DNA of 64,000 bases, taken from assembly GCA_946894095.1 (NCBI GenBank), contig OX335650.1, positions 496,001-560,000 of the forward strand, read 5' to 3'. The stretch comes from Incurvaria masculella (taxonomy: Eukaryota; Arthropoda; Insecta; Lepidoptera; Incurvariidae). Shown here piece after piece: positions 47,301 through 55,299 of the stretch (the first letter of the stretch is position 1; every line of letters begins with the position of its first letter). The notes below the pieces were generated by a model, which saw only the letters and a list, made by a program, of their open reading frames with translations, did not search any database and was not told the DNA's origin. The translations under genes and the position numbers were made by a program.

Positions 47301-48455
47301 ATGTATGGAACTGTGCTGTAACAAAAATATGCATTAACTTCGAAATGTATGTAATCTGTGTTTCTCTATTCGAGACATAACGACTGAAGTATAAAAAACA
47401 AGATGTTCTGGTTTATACTGTAGACTTTTTACCCAAAACTTAATCAATGTGTGTGCTTTTTATTAACCTCGATTTTGGGCATATAATTTGGATCCTTGAC
47501 ATATTCCACCCTCGACGCAGGTGAAATATTAGATCATAAACATTTAGAATGATCTTTTATTCGTTATTGATGCTTGTAGAGGTTCTAGATGTGTATATGT
47601 ATGTATTACTACTATGATGTAGGATATGCAGTATAGATACCTTCGTGTGTATTGCTTTGTGAATTCTTGCTCTTATAAACACATCCAAAAGTTTAAATGC
47701 TGTTCATAGACAGTTAAGAATGTATCACCTTGCAGAGCTCCTAGTACCAGTTGTCACCTAAATTAGCGTTTATGGAACTTCGAGGTTACGTGAAATGTCA
47801 AACTCCATACAAGATATTCTGTGGTTTTACTTCTTCAAGCTGCCAAAATCAAACTCGGAAGTCCGATTTGCATGAAACATGGAGTCGTTGTAACCGGCAA
47901 ATGAAACTCGGACTCGCAAATGTTAGTTCGCTTAACGCCCACTGCGCGCGCTCTTCAATTTCTCCATACATTTGAAAACGCCAGTCGATCGGTTTGCTGT
48001 AAACGCCAATTTAGGTGACAGCTGCAACTAGAGTCTCTGTCTTGAATAGCATTCTCACTATTGAATCAATTTATAAATTATATCAACATGAGCTCTCGTT
48101 AGTAACATACAAAGCAAAATACCTTGGTCTCGAGGAGCTAATACTGCAAATCGCCGGAAGTAGTAGCATCACGCGGGGTGCAACCGGAAATGAAGGTCGT
48201 CGGAGAGGGAGCGATGTCGTCAGTGGAGAAAAATGCATGAAACATAAAAACAAGCGTTTTAAATATTTTATTATACTGCCCTCCTTATTAAATAGGCGGT
48301 AACTACATATGGGCCCAATATTTAGTTACCGACTTTTGAATAAGGAGGGCAGCATACAATTTAAGATTCCGCTTTTGCAGACCGTCTGTAGATTATGTTC
48401 CGTATGATTTTTTATTAGATCGACTCCCCTCTTACCTTACTTCATCGTCCGCCAT
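26290..48455 (-). CDS. wupA: Troponin I (wings up A) locus, with alternative exons
   Basis: Troponin I is the inhibitory subunit of the thin-filament troponin complex. It binds actin-tropomyosin, troponin C and troponin T in muscle. Coding exons, 5' to 3': 48455-48441, 46358-46341, 45645-45517, 44700-44577, then one of four 101-nt exons (44395-44295, 43909-43809, 43299-43199, 42895-42795), 39740-39697 and 39187-39046. The 3' end is then 38379-38338, or 34282-34214, or an extension via 34241 into exons at 28888, 27403, 26868 and 26355. All junction phases agree. The short isoforms are about 204 or 213 residues, the usual insect size. The coiled-coil helices, the inhibitory peptide around [14 protein letters not shown] and the [13 protein letters not shown]-terminus are clear. 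Intron repeats do not disrupt any exon. Confidence 0.95.
26504..26637. repeat. wupA: Foldback MITE family 1, copy 2
   Basis: The terminal inverted repeat AGAAGCCTGAGTCCGCTAA is present at both ends; the right arm is shortened internally. It lies between troponin extension exons H3 and H4. Confidence 0.75.
26821..26868 (-). CDS. wupA: Heavy-troponin extension exon H3
   Basis: 48 nt, phase 1 to 1, acceptor GTTGCAG, donor GAAG|GTGAAC. It reads [16 protein letters not shown](G), again Pro/Ala-rich and ending PAEG. Confidence 0.8.
27329..27403 (-). CDS. wupA: Heavy-troponin extension exon H2
   Basis: 75 nt, phase 1 to 1, acceptor TGTACAG, donor GAAG|GTCAGC. It reads [19 protein letters not shown] then AAPPAE(G). 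The PPAEGA start and PAEG end match the style of H1. Being phase 1 on both sides it could be skipped as a cassette. Confidence 0.8.
28042..28125. repeat. wupA: Foldback MITE family 2, half element
   Basis: Only the left arm and part of the interior (CCACTTTTATAGCGG) remain. It is between troponin exons H1 and H2. Confidence 0.6.
28681..28888 (-). CDS. wupA: Heavy-troponin (TnH-like) extension exon H1, PPAEGA repeats
   Basis: 208 nt, phase 0 to 1, acceptor GACGCAG, donor GAAG|GTAAAT. It reads [10 protein letters not shown] followed by eight PPAEGA units, then [11 protein letters not shown](G). The 18-bp DNA unit is nearly identical between copies. The phase 0 start matches both the internal donor of exon B (34241) and the donor after DKE (39046). 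In other insects, Pro/Ala-rich C-terminal extensions of troponin I make heavy troponin (TnH) of flight muscle, which is the proposed role. Confidence 0.85.
29768..29998. repeat. wupA: Foldback MITE family 2, copy 5
   Basis: AGCAGACCTATTCCTAGG at left and its near complement at right (CCAGGAATAGGCCTGCT). Full interior. Confidence 0.8.
30380..30675 (-). mobile_element. wupA: SINE copy, head missing
   Basis: Nearly identical to the copy at 290-702 from the T-run to the GAGCAGCTCGCAT word, then truncated before the tRNA-like head. It lies in the long troponin I intron between exons B and H1. Confidence 0.85.
30697..30872. repeat. wupA: Tandem duplication of about 76 bp
   Basis: Two adjacent diverged copies share ACGCACTTC.CTTCAGATATG and GAGAACAAT.TAAGGTAGT. 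It is immediately beside the SINE at 30.4 kb, in a troponin I intron. Confidence 0.8.
31370..31672 (-). repeat. wupA: GGTTCCGTACCC interspersed repeat, copy 3, inverted
   Basis: Reverse orientation. It starts at CCAAGTGCGCGAGTCGG and ends with GGTACGGAACCCTAAAA. It lies in the troponin I intron between exons B and H1. Confidence 0.8.
31975..32140 (+). repeat. wupA: GGTTCCGTACCC interspersed repeat, truncated copy
   Basis: It keeps the ACCCAAAGGGTGCCAACG to GCTATAACAACAAATA part only. It lies 300 bases from, and opposite to, the complete copy at 31.4 kb. Confidence 0.65.
32150..33900. other. wupA: Troponin I intron, nothing recognised
   Basis: AT-rich intron between exons B and H1. One fragment of the CTGGCCGG repeat is at about 32960-33030. 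The 94-codon ORF near 32305 shows no domain. Confidence 0.5.
34000..34200 (-). other. wupA: GC-rich 3' UTR of terminal exon B with CCACG-type repeats
   Basis: Directly after the exon B stop, the minus strand is GC-rich and contains irregular repeats of CCACCACGC and related units. No long credible reading frame is present. ORFs here are shadows. No canonical AATAAA was found close by. Confidence 0.5.
34214..34282 (-). CDS. wupA: Troponin I alternative terminal exon B ([12 protein letters not shown]...)
   Basis: 69 nt, acceptor TTTTACAG, phase 0. It encodes [14 protein letters not shown] then VKEEEVEA and the TGA stop at 34214-34216, the typical insect troponin I C-terminus. A donor CAAAAG|GTAAAA lies inside it after codon 14 (34241/34240), also phase 0. 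Using it would remove the last eight residues and the stop and allow splicing onward to 28888. Confidence 0.95.
   Translation of the reverse strand, partial: KKPDWSKGKPGDQKVKEEEVEA
34771..34913. repeat. wupA: Foldback MITE family 1, most complete copy
   Basis: Both arms are present (CAGAAGCCTGAGTCC at left, its complement at right) around a short loop. The element is in the troponin I intron before exon B. Confidence 0.8.
34914..37200. other. wupA: Troponin I intron, nothing recognised
   Basis: AT-rich intron between exons A and B, with an (AAT)n tract at 36000-36020 that looks like a LINE tail on the minus strand. Confidence 0.5.
37219..37277. repeat. wupA: Hairpin with 29-bp arms
   Basis: TTCAGTGAGTTAAAAATGCG followed by TGTTGTG is mirrored almost perfectly after GTAGGC. 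It is in the troponin I intron between exons A and B. Confidence 0.8.
37760..38116. repeat. wupA: MITE with AAGGGCCAGTTTACAC-type inverted ends
   Basis: TAAGGGTCAGTTCACACC at left and GTGTAAACTGGCCCTTA at right are inverted. A second internal inverted pair surrounds GAGTCCGTGCGGAAAGAGAA. It lies about 220 bases beyond the end of troponin exon A. Confidence 0.7.
38241..38251 (-). terminator. wupA: Poly(A) signals for troponin I terminal exon A
   Basis: Two overlapping AATAAA hexamers on the minus strand, about 90 bases after the exon A stop codon. They support early 3'-end formation for this isoform. Confidence 0.55.
38338..38379 (-). CDS. wupA: Troponin I alternative terminal exon A ([13 protein letters not shown])
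   Basis: After TTCCAG the exon reads [13 protein letters not shown] and stops at TAG (38338-38340). The acceptor is a tandem CAGCAG, so the first Gln may be included or dropped. This short basic tail replaces the KKPDWSKGK tail. Overlapping AATAAA signals follow at 38241-38251. Confidence 0.8.
   Translation of the reverse strand, partial: QAKKAEKAEWAKK
39046..39187 (-). CDS. wupA: Troponin I inhibitory/actin-binding exon
   Basis: 142 nt, phase 2 to 0. It encodes [19 protein letters not shown], the inhibitory peptide region, then [23 protein letters not shown]. It ends GAG|GTGAGT in phase 0, which serves all the alternative C-terminal exons downstream. Confidence 0.97.
39697..39740 (-). CDS. 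wupA: Troponin I constitutive exon ([14 protein letters not shown])
   Basis: 44 nt, phase 0 to 2, acceptor TTTTACAG, donor TT|GTAAGT. It links the coiled coil to the actin-binding inhibitory region. The split codon TT|C gives the Phe of GKF. Confidence 0.96.
39745..42790. other. wupA: Troponin I intron with two GC-rich patches
   Basis: It separates the mutually exclusive cluster from the ISDLNSQ exon. The patches at 41490-41640 and 42410-42620 are GC-rich and partly open on both strands. No troponin-like peptide was found in either. Confidence 0.4.
40551..40582. repeat. wupA: Short tandem repeat CGACACGGCA
   Basis: Three to four adjacent CACGGCACGA-type units, in a troponin I intron. Confidence 0.7.
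42795..42895 (-). CDS. wupA: Troponin I mutually exclusive exon, copy 4
   Basis: 101 nt, phase 1 to 0: (A)[18 protein letters not shown] then [15 protein letters not shown]. The donor is GAG|GTATTG. It resembles copy 1 in LKR.....YYDR and copy 3 in the MY..EG core. Confidence 0.92.
43199..43299 (-). CDS. wupA: Troponin I mutually exclusive exon, copy 3
   Basis: 101 nt, phase 1 to 0: (A)[18 protein letters not shown] then [15 protein letters not shown]. It has a pyrimidine-rich acceptor and donor GAG|GTAAAC. It carries a cysteine and an aromatic change (YW instead of YY) and is more divergent and AT-rich than copies 1 and 2. Confidence 0.92.
43809..43909 (-). CDS. wupA: Troponin I mutually exclusive exon, copy 2
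   Basis: 101 nt, phase 1 to 0: (A)[18 protein letters not shown] then [15 protein letters not shown]. It shares the YY.RI..LE..K.D.E..V.RK..E skeleton with copy 1. The donor is GAG|GTCTGC. Confidence 0.93.
44295..44395 (-). CDS. wupA: Troponin I mutually exclusive exon, copy 1
   Basis: 101 nt, phase 1 to 0: (D)[18 protein letters not shown] then [15 protein letters not shown]. The acceptor is TTGTAG and the donor GAG|GTAGAT. It is the most upstream of four size-matched alternatives. It encodes the second half of the troponin T-binding coiled coil. Confidence 0.95.
44577..44700 (-). CDS. wupA: Troponin I constitutive exon ([11 protein letters not shown]...IDDANE)
   Basis: 124 nt, phase 0 to 1. 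It encodes the troponin T-binding coiled coil [18 protein letters not shown], then [14 protein letters not shown]. It supplies the G of the split codon that every mutually exclusive exon must complete. Confidence 0.97.
44842..45140 (+). repeat. wupA: GGTTCCGTACCC interspersed repeat, copy 4
   Basis: Near full length and close to the 6.7-kb copy, including the GGGGGGGCCCC run. It sits in the intron between troponin I exons AKKAKQ and LLLRKK. Confidence 0.8.
45138..45315 (-). mobile_element. wupA: Degenerate SINE fragment
   Basis: Partial SINE body (GATGGCTAATA, ACACGGGCAATTTTCATGG, ACCCTACCACCT) directly abutting the 3' side of the CCGACTCGCAC repeat. Confidence 0.6.
45517..45645 (-). CDS. 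wupA: Troponin I constitutive exon (AKKAKQ...KKKLR)
   Basis: 129 nt, 43 codons, phase 0 to 0. It encodes the basic N-terminal helix including [18 protein letters not shown] and [10 protein letters not shown], the region that contacts troponin C. The donor is AGG|GTAAGC and the acceptor CTAG. Confidence 0.97.
45776..46169 (-). mobile_element. wupA: SINE copy in a troponin I intron
   Basis: Near full length with head and A-run, and a short internal deletion near 45985. It lies between the KKRLEE microexon and the AKKAKQ exon. Confidence 0.85.
46341..46358 (-). CDS. wupA: Troponin I microexon KKRLEE (18 nt)
   Basis: TTCTTTCAG precedes AAAAAGCGTCTCGAGGAG, followed by GTAACG. It adds six charged residues in phase 0 between MADDE and [10 protein letters not shown], extending the N-terminal coiled coil. 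Being phase 0 on both sides it could be skipped without frameshift. Confidence 0.8.
47465..47507 (-). CDS. wupA: Possible optional N-terminal exon of troponin I (43 nt)
   Basis: A 43-nt open segment after TCGAG reads (R)[14 protein letters not shown] and ends GAG|GTTAAT. Its phase 2 start fits only the second donor of the start exon, and its phase 0 end fits the KKRLEE microexon. The acceptor tract and the donor are both weak, and the segment was not recognised from a known isoform. Confidence 0.3.
48276..48352. repeat. wupA: Palindromic MITE next to the troponin start exon
   Basis: CTGCCCTCCTTATTAAATAG at left and its near complement at right fold around TACATATGGGCCCAATA. It lies 90 bases beyond the MADDE exon donor. 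Confidence 0.75.
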
Positions 48456-48479
48456 TGTGCCGGTGTTGTGTTGAGTTGC
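48441..48479 (-). CDS. wupA: Troponin I start exon (MADDE)
   Basis: The acceptor GTTGCAG at 48480 opens a 39-nt exon with 24 nt of 5' UTR and ATG GCG GAC GAT GAA (CDS 48455-48441). Two donors lie in tandem after it: GAA|GTAAGG (phase 0, used to join the KKRLEE microexon) and, five bases later, AAG|GTAAGA (phase 2). Confidence 0.9.
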
Positions 48480-49051
48480 CTGCAACACGAAACATAATTT
48501 TTGTATAAGTATGAAAGGATCCTAATCATGCCACTCTTTTTGGGGCTAAACCATCCCCTACTCTTCCTTCCCGCCATCCTGGGGGTAACCGGCGTAAAAT
48601 ATGAGAAAATATGTTAACGAATTCGGTCAATTCGGCACCAATCACAAACGTTTGTGTCATACCTTCTGCGCTCTTACTGGGTAGAATATATGGCATTCAC
48701 TTCTGATAGGTGCAGAATTGATCGAACTCTCACATAGCCTAACCACTTTATCGTTCTTAATTTGTGTGGAAGAAGTTGAAACCTTCTTTTATGTAGAATA
48801 CAGGTCATTTTTATTAAAGTTTTTGATTGTAATGACCCTAACAATAAATTTCCAAAGTTATGGCCGTTGCTGATGTTACTCCTGTAAAATATTGACCTCG
48901 CACGGTGGCATTTGAGAGTGAGAAACTACTCCGTACGACGGAGTAGATATTAACAAAACTGACTAAAATTTTATGTTTTTTAATGTATGCGCTTAATTCA
49001 TTGTATGATTAGCCTGGTGGTCACCAAGTGCTGATTTATTTTAATCAATAC

Positions 49052-49169
49052 TTAAGGACCTTTATTACTAAATGCTGATTATCTTGTACTGGCATTGATT
49101 TCAAGCTGCTAAGAAATGCCATTAATATGTGGCTATTAAGCTAATCAGCAATAGGTGAAAAAAGCCCTT
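49052..49169. repeat. wupA: Small MITE, family 3, copy 2
   Basis: Same interior words (TGCTGATTATCTTGTACTGG, AGCTAATCAGCA) as the 13.3-kb copy, flanked by CTTAAGGACC and GCCCTTA. Confidence 0.6.
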
Positions 49170-50602
49170 ACCTACGTAAATGTGATTACCTGGTGTCTGA
49201 TATACAGTAACTCAGTATTCAAACTAAGCTATAGCAAATTTTCTCTCAATGTACTCAAAAAAAATGGCTACGATTAGCTTCTTGCGACACCATTCAGGAA
49301 CCGTGTCATTAAACCGCTCAGCGAATTTAGCGCAATCAAGTTCGTAGGTAATGTAAAGAAATCTCCGCATTTAGCTTCGGCAATATCCGGCTGCGTTCGG
49401 GCGCGCTCGGGCGCGCTCGTGCGAGGCGCGGCACACGGGTGTTGCGCGGGCGCAGGCGGATGGAAATAGGTCGGCTCGCATTCCCGAACACCTCCAAATT
49501 TGGGCGCCGCGCCGACGTATTCAATTACACTCATCTCAGCTCTCGAAAGATACGGTCGCCTCTACATCAAAATTTGATGTAAAAAAAATGTTTTCTTCAC
49601 ACTTATATGATTGCCAATTTGTAGTTTATAAAAAAAAAAATCGTTCACTAGATAAAGATACTGAAAGAAATTAATTTATCTAAGAACCATTTACTTGAAA
49701 GATCAAATTCAGCATGACAGTAACGGAACACGAATGCATGTCTTTTCCGGTGACTAAACTAACATCATAAATCACACAGATAAAGTATAATTCTGTGATT
49801 TCTTCAATAATTTGTTCTGCTACGTAGCACCCATGATTGTAGAGCATGTATGAAAATAATGTATGTCAGTAGATGAAGTGAATGAAGTGTGCTATGATTT
49901 TACCGTATGGCGCTCTATTATCTCTGCCTACCCCTTCGGGAAAGTGGCCTAATATTTATTCGTTGTTGAACCTTTAACACAACATTCGTACGAATTGTAA
50001 TTGGTGTAAGTTTACGATTATTTATTGGCGTTAGTGCTAAAAGTGTTGAATAAATAATTTCGTATATTAATTTATTTTGTTGAATATTTCGAACCATAGC
50101 AATAAACAAATTCGTTTGAAATTAATGGATACGACATTATGTACCGTTATCTTAATTTGAGGTTATATGTTCATGCAATTAAAATCATTGTAATTATATT
50201 GAAAAAATAATCTGGTACAATTTTCGAATTCGAAGCTGTTTTAAATATTATCGTTCTTTATTTTATACTTAAATTGTACGACAAATATTTTTGCATTCAC
50301 TAAAATATGTGTGTACATATATTAATGGTGTGTATTAATTTTAAAGTAAATAGGTTAAATGCCAGTCATACATTTACACGATGCCTAATATGCATATCCG
50401 CATATTTGTCACCGTGGTAAGGCAAATTTTAGATAATATCGCGAATTAGCTCTGATATTTTGGGTCTAATAAATGACAGATACGATTTAAATTATGAGCA
50501 ATTTGAAACGAATGTATTTGTGTGCCAAGTTTTGAATCGATATAACAGTACGCTACAGTAATCATTATATTAGACTTTAATAAGTATCATTTGGCAGGTA
50601 GA

Positions 50603-50710
50603 GATTGCAGTCTCGACATTTGGACGACCGAAAATAGCGTTCCTTCGTACGTGACGTCAACGTCTACGTAACGAAGGAAATGCTGGCACACATTTGCAAT
50701 CTCTCGCACA
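50603..50710. repeat. wupA: Palindromic element containing a CRE (TGACGTCA)
   Basis: The outer arms AGAGATTGCA and TGCAATCTCT and the inner arms TTCCTTCGT and ACGAAGGAA are inverted. TGACGTCA is at 50652-50659 in the centre. Confidence 0.6.
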
Positions 50711-50919
50711 TCAAAAATACGTCGACCAACATTTATATACATTACAGCATTTTTTTAATTTTGTAATATTTGGTGGACTCCTTTTTCTTCACACAATTAG
50801 CTATTTGCACAATATACATCACTAAAAAAACAAATTCACTTTCATAAAAACACTTATTGTAAAACGTTTTTTAAAACTGCGGAATTTCCATGGAACCGGT
50901 AATAACTGTAGACACTCAC

Positions 50920-51005
50920 CTACGGAAAGAGAATGTAAGATGTTATTGGGCCCTAGCGGAGGTATGTAGCCAACACGAGCCTCGACTGCTGACTGCGCGC
51001 GCTGC
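50920..51005 (-). promoter_or_regulatory. wupA: Candidate troponin I first non-coding exon and CpG-rich promoter
   Basis: On the minus strand a GC-box-rich, CpG-rich stretch (about 50990-51080) is followed by CAGTCAGCAGT, resembling an initiator. About 80 bases on is a consensus CCGTAG|GTGAGTG donor at 50920/50919. This fits a 5' untranslated exon that would splice to the MADDE exon 2.4 kb away. The link is inferred from strand, order and splice-site quality only. Confidence 0.35.
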
Positions 51006-51739
51006 GCCGGCGACGTGCTCCCCCCCGCCGCTACCGCGCCCCGCCCACACCGCGCCGCCCGCCCGACGTAGCTGGGCGGGCCTAGATGGGCAAACTGCGC
51101 ATAGGAGAATCAATCAGCTTATGGGATCGTATTATATACTAGACATATATATGTATATATATATATACTCGTTTACAATAAAAAAATTAAATTATAATAT
51201 AGCACCGATAAGCCAACCAGTTATGTAATATTTAGCTTAGTTTTAATTATTTAGGAAATTTTACGATGGTATATGCCAGAAATTGTAAGCTGAATGTATG
51301 TTTGCTTGTATGCCTTAAAATAAGAAATAAATACCCGTCTGAGTGTAGCTTGTATAATTTGATAAAATGAAATACAATACAATACAATACAGTGTATTAC
51401 AGTGAAGCGATTTGGAATAAAGAAAAACTAGCCGCCATTTCCTGAAGCACGGGACACATTAATAAAAAGATGAGCAGTAAGAAAAAGATTTTTTTTTATA
51501 AATAATCTGCAAAGCTGGAGTATTTTATAATGGTCATTTTTTAATGTATGGTTCTCCTTGTAATTCTAGCTAGAGTCATCGTGTTGGTACTCAAATTAAA
51601 GGTTTCGTGTCATACTCAAATTGTATTATGTCTTATCTCTGGAACTATTATTTCTACCCGATCGTATTGATACTCTGATTCAATCAAAATAATGTGAAAG
51701 TCATGCCTCACGTAATTGTTTATAACTTACGGCGTGTTT

Positions 51740-52085
51740 TTAACCGACTTAAAAAAAGGAGGAGGTTATCAATTCGTCTGTATGTTTTTTTTTTTGTTTT
51801 TTTTTATGTTTGTTACCTCATAACTTTTGCCTGGGTGAACCGATTTTGATGATTATTTTTTTAAATGATAGCTAGTGCTTCCTAAATGGTCCCATTTTAA
51901 TTTGGTTAAGTTCTGACAATGACATCCATGACAAAATCATAAAAGTCTTAAATTTGTATTAAGATGTGCGCGACAAATGGACGAATAACTCAATATAACG
52001 CCAACCGATTTCGGTGATTCTTTTTTTATTGGAAAGGACGTGTACAAATTAGTAAGTTTACTTCAGATTCACTAAAAATAAATAA
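51740..52085 (+). repeat. AACCGACTT...GGAGGAGGTTATCAATTCGTC dispersed repeat
   Basis: Starts with AACCGACTTAAAAAAAGGAG, runs through TGCCTGGGTGAACCGATTTT and ends near CTTCAGATTCAC. Related pieces lie at 7990-8200, 9205-9250, 15450-15495 and 53338-53380. Confidence 0.75.
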
Positions 52086-52109
52086 ATAAAAAAACAAATT
52101 TATCAAAAA

Positions 52110-52350
52110 AAATAACCGACTTCAAAGGAAAAGCACTAAAAAGTAAAAAATAATTTTCATTTTTGTAGTTACGATTTCTGTAATTTTTTGAGTCGGTGTC
52201 AGCCAAGGTTAGGTTAGGTTAGGTTAGGTTCTCTTGATTGGCGCAGCGCGTGCCCGGCTGACGCCGACTCAAAAAATAACAGAAATTGTAACTACAAAAA
52301 TGAAAAATATTTTTTACTTTTTAGTGCTTTTTCTTTTGAAGTCGGTTATT
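52110..52350. repeat. Long foldback element with (TTAGG)n in its loop
   Basis: Arms of about 90 bp run from AACCGACTTCAAAGGAAAAG at left to its complement at right with few mismatches. The loop holds four to five TTAGG units and a GC-rich GCGCAGCGCGTGCCC. Confidence 0.9.
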
Positions 52351-53272
52351 TTTTTGTTAAATTTGGTTTTTTTTTCTCAACCCCGCTCAGCCGTATTCAG
52401 AGTGGGTGGACTAACTTTCGCCGGACTAAACCGGTTTTGATATGGTTAGTCCGGTGCTAATCTCGTACAAAGTTTTGACAGGTTATTTTTATTTATTTAA
52501 GGAAAAGACCAACAATGCAAACAATTTGGACACACATTACAATTTAAGATAAATCTGTCACCTGAAATTATTGTGATTTTGAACAGAAATGCCAAACTAA
52601 GGCTTTAATAATGTCCGAATACGACTCTACGAATAAACAGCATCTCTTCCATTGCCCAACTTGTCCGTCGGTCAGTCCCTCGCCAGCGCCCCGCACCCCC
52701 CGTCTCCGAGCAGCCATTTTTAGCACTCGTCGTTTTGACACCGTCACAGAAATAACTGTGCGCTCCATACAGCACCGCGCGCGGATACATACGCGCGGGG
52801 TCGTGTCGGTGTACGCGCGGCGCCGCGCCGCACCGATCTAGGGTTACTTGCTCCGGTTTCGCTCGCTTATTTTAGGGGTCCGTGACTTTTAATCCTATGC
52901 GCGATGTCCGTCCGTTGAGTGCTTGGGATGCAGCCACGGCACACTGTAGCGCCAGCAAATAAATGAAAGAGTAGAGTACGCGACAACTATTTGTATACTT
53001 TGAAGAAACTGTATACCGACTCTTCGTTATTTTATGTCGTAGCGACGAACATTTTATATATGTTTGTTGGCCACAAAAAGTGTTAAAAGGAACAATTATG
53101 GTCTTGTTCTGGTCTCTGTCGGTCGCACGCGCTTTGTCCCTTGTCGTTTTCCTATAACTGTTGTTTTAAAATTCTGAAAAATGCCAATAAAGGCACACTT
53201 ACGTAGCCAACCAACACCAACTAATTACTTTTTCTCACAACGTCATACTTTTTGAGAAAGAAATTGCAATTT

Positions 53273-53672
53273 AAGGGGGTGTTAGCGCCTGATTTTATCA
53301 AGTTCTATAAGGTCGTAAGTAAAACAATATGTATTTTTAACCGACTTCAAAAAAGGAGGAGGTTATCAATTCGTCGGAATCTTTTTTTTAATTAAAAATA
53401 TGTACAACGAATTTCGATAATAAAAAAATATATTTGAATATTGATGGTCTAGCCATAATTTTATGACAAAACTCTCAGACTCCGGTGCTTTGATAGCTCA
53501 AACGCGGCAAATATGCATAAAAATCATAAAAAAAGTTTGAACAAATAATGAAAGCCTCAGATGAATATATTTAAATTATGAAAATACAGCTAAACAATCA
53601 ATTTATTATTAATAGGTTTTAAATGTCAAAATCAGGTGTAGTTATAAATAAAAATAATAAAACACCCCCTTA
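53273..53672. repeat. MITE with AAGGGGGTGTT / AACACCCCCTT ends
   Basis: The terminal inverted repeats AAGGGGGTGTT and AACACCCCCTT are clear, with CTGATTTT and AAAATCAG further in. It carries a nested AACCGACTTCAAAAAAGGAG fragment. Flanking sequence matches an uninterrupted relative near 18320-18395. Confidence 0.7.
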
Positions 53673-53759
53673 ATCATCGCACGTCTTGAGGCCCCACGTC
53701 AATGTCGAGCAGTGACGGGACCCTCGGTCCTTGAACACGTTCACGCTTGACCGGATTTT

Positions 53760-55180
53760 ATTATTGGCAAATTGGCATCATGTTTAACTGGAAACAGATG
53801 TTACTTTCATTATAAGAGAATAACTGTTGGTACCACGGAATATTGAGGAGGCAGGAAGTGAAACGTTTGTAAATTTGTTCCAGGACCGCTGTTACCGTTT
53901 TACTTAAGACCTTTTTGCTTCGCGGATGTATAACCGTCGCAATTGGCTATCCCTTCTTAATTAATAACCAAACAACAAATCCACATTTGTTCAGTTAATA
54001 TGAACCTTAACGTAATGGATCTATGTTGGAATTCCAATACTGTTTGCAATCAAATGTTACGTCACTTTCGAACACGGCCGAGCGCCTCACACGCACGCAG
54101 TCACTAACAGAGTAGCGAGACATGACCCGGCAAGCAAAGCGACGCCGCGACGCCATATTGTTTCGTAGTGTTTTTGTTGTAAGCTTTATCGCTATACATG
54201 TAAATGAAACTAACCGGTGATATGACACTCCGCCATTATGAAGGTTGTGCACCCGGCTGTCGCGTTTACACGTTATTATGGCACAGTACGGCATTACTCC
54301 TTTTCAATTTTAGATTGTATCACGGATAAGTTAATGCACAGGAACGCCGCAGAGGAGTGAATCATGCGCGTATGAAGTGCGCGGGTCCCCGCTAAAGACC
54401 GGCGCGCGAGTTCCGCCCACTTCACAATTCTTACCTCCTAATTGTTCTGTGGTTGGTACTGTCTTGCGATTAATAATGAAAGACTATTCTATTTTATATA
54501 ATTTATTTATTGTTTTTAAGATCTACCCTTACTTAAGCTTTACATACTTGTGTGCCTAATATTATATTATGTTTATTGATCTGTCATTCCATCTAGCTTT
54601 ATAATTCTTTATTGTATGTTCTCGAGGGAAGTGTAGTGGAGGAATTTTTTTTTATTAATCATACCTTTGTAATGTGTATCTGTTTTCTGTTTCTTCTCCT
54701 TAATAAATAAAAATAAAATAAAATAAATATTGAGAAGAGCACGGAAAATACCATTATCTTTCGATATTTTTTATGTCGTAGTTCCACTCCGTACACGGTA
54801 ATCTATCATATTTAATATATAATACATAATTTATAAAACATAATTTTATATTACAGTAAAATTGTCTGTCCTCAATATAAAGATTTTCACGCATCCATCC
54901 AATACTGTTACATAACAAGGATTACATTGTTTTTCGCAAAGTCAAGTAAAATTAACCTGGCGTCTGTCTGTATGTCTGTATGTTCGCTAATAACTTGAGA
55001 ACCACTTATTCGATTTAAGCCTATTCTTCTTAAGCTCGATTATTCACTTGAATTATAGGCGTGATGGTAACGCTAAATGAACCTAAATCGTGTAAACTAG
55101 GGTTGAATATGAAATAAGTTGAGAGAAAACTGAATATTTTAGTCGGAGTTTAATCTATATATATAAGTAATAATTAAGAC
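53760..55180. other. Intergenic, no gene seen
   Basis: A GC-richer 300-bp part at 54040-54300 has a minus-strand ORF (MASRRRFACRVMSRYS...) without a recognisable domain. The rest is AT-rich. Confidence 0.4.
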
Positions 55181-55185
55181 GGTCC

Positions 55186-55265
55186 TTCCCGACGGGACTA
55201 ACTCATTCGCGGGTACAAAATCGTGCTATTGCGCTCTGGGGCCTTCTCTGTTTCAAAGAATAACA
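55186..55265. mobile_element. TTAA-flanked transposon, terminal fragment, inverted
   Basis: It matches the right end of the family in reverse order (CCCGACGGGACTAACTCATT, then TACAAAATCGTGCTATTGCG). Confidence 0.55.
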
Positions 55266-55299
55266 AAAAAAACGACTTAAAAATATTCTATCTAAATCC

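Larger units (their letters stand above)
46385..48435. other. wupA: Troponin I first coding intron
   Basis: Apart from the possible 43-nt exon at 47465-47507 and a palindromic MITE at 48276, nothing was recognised. Confidence 0.5.
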
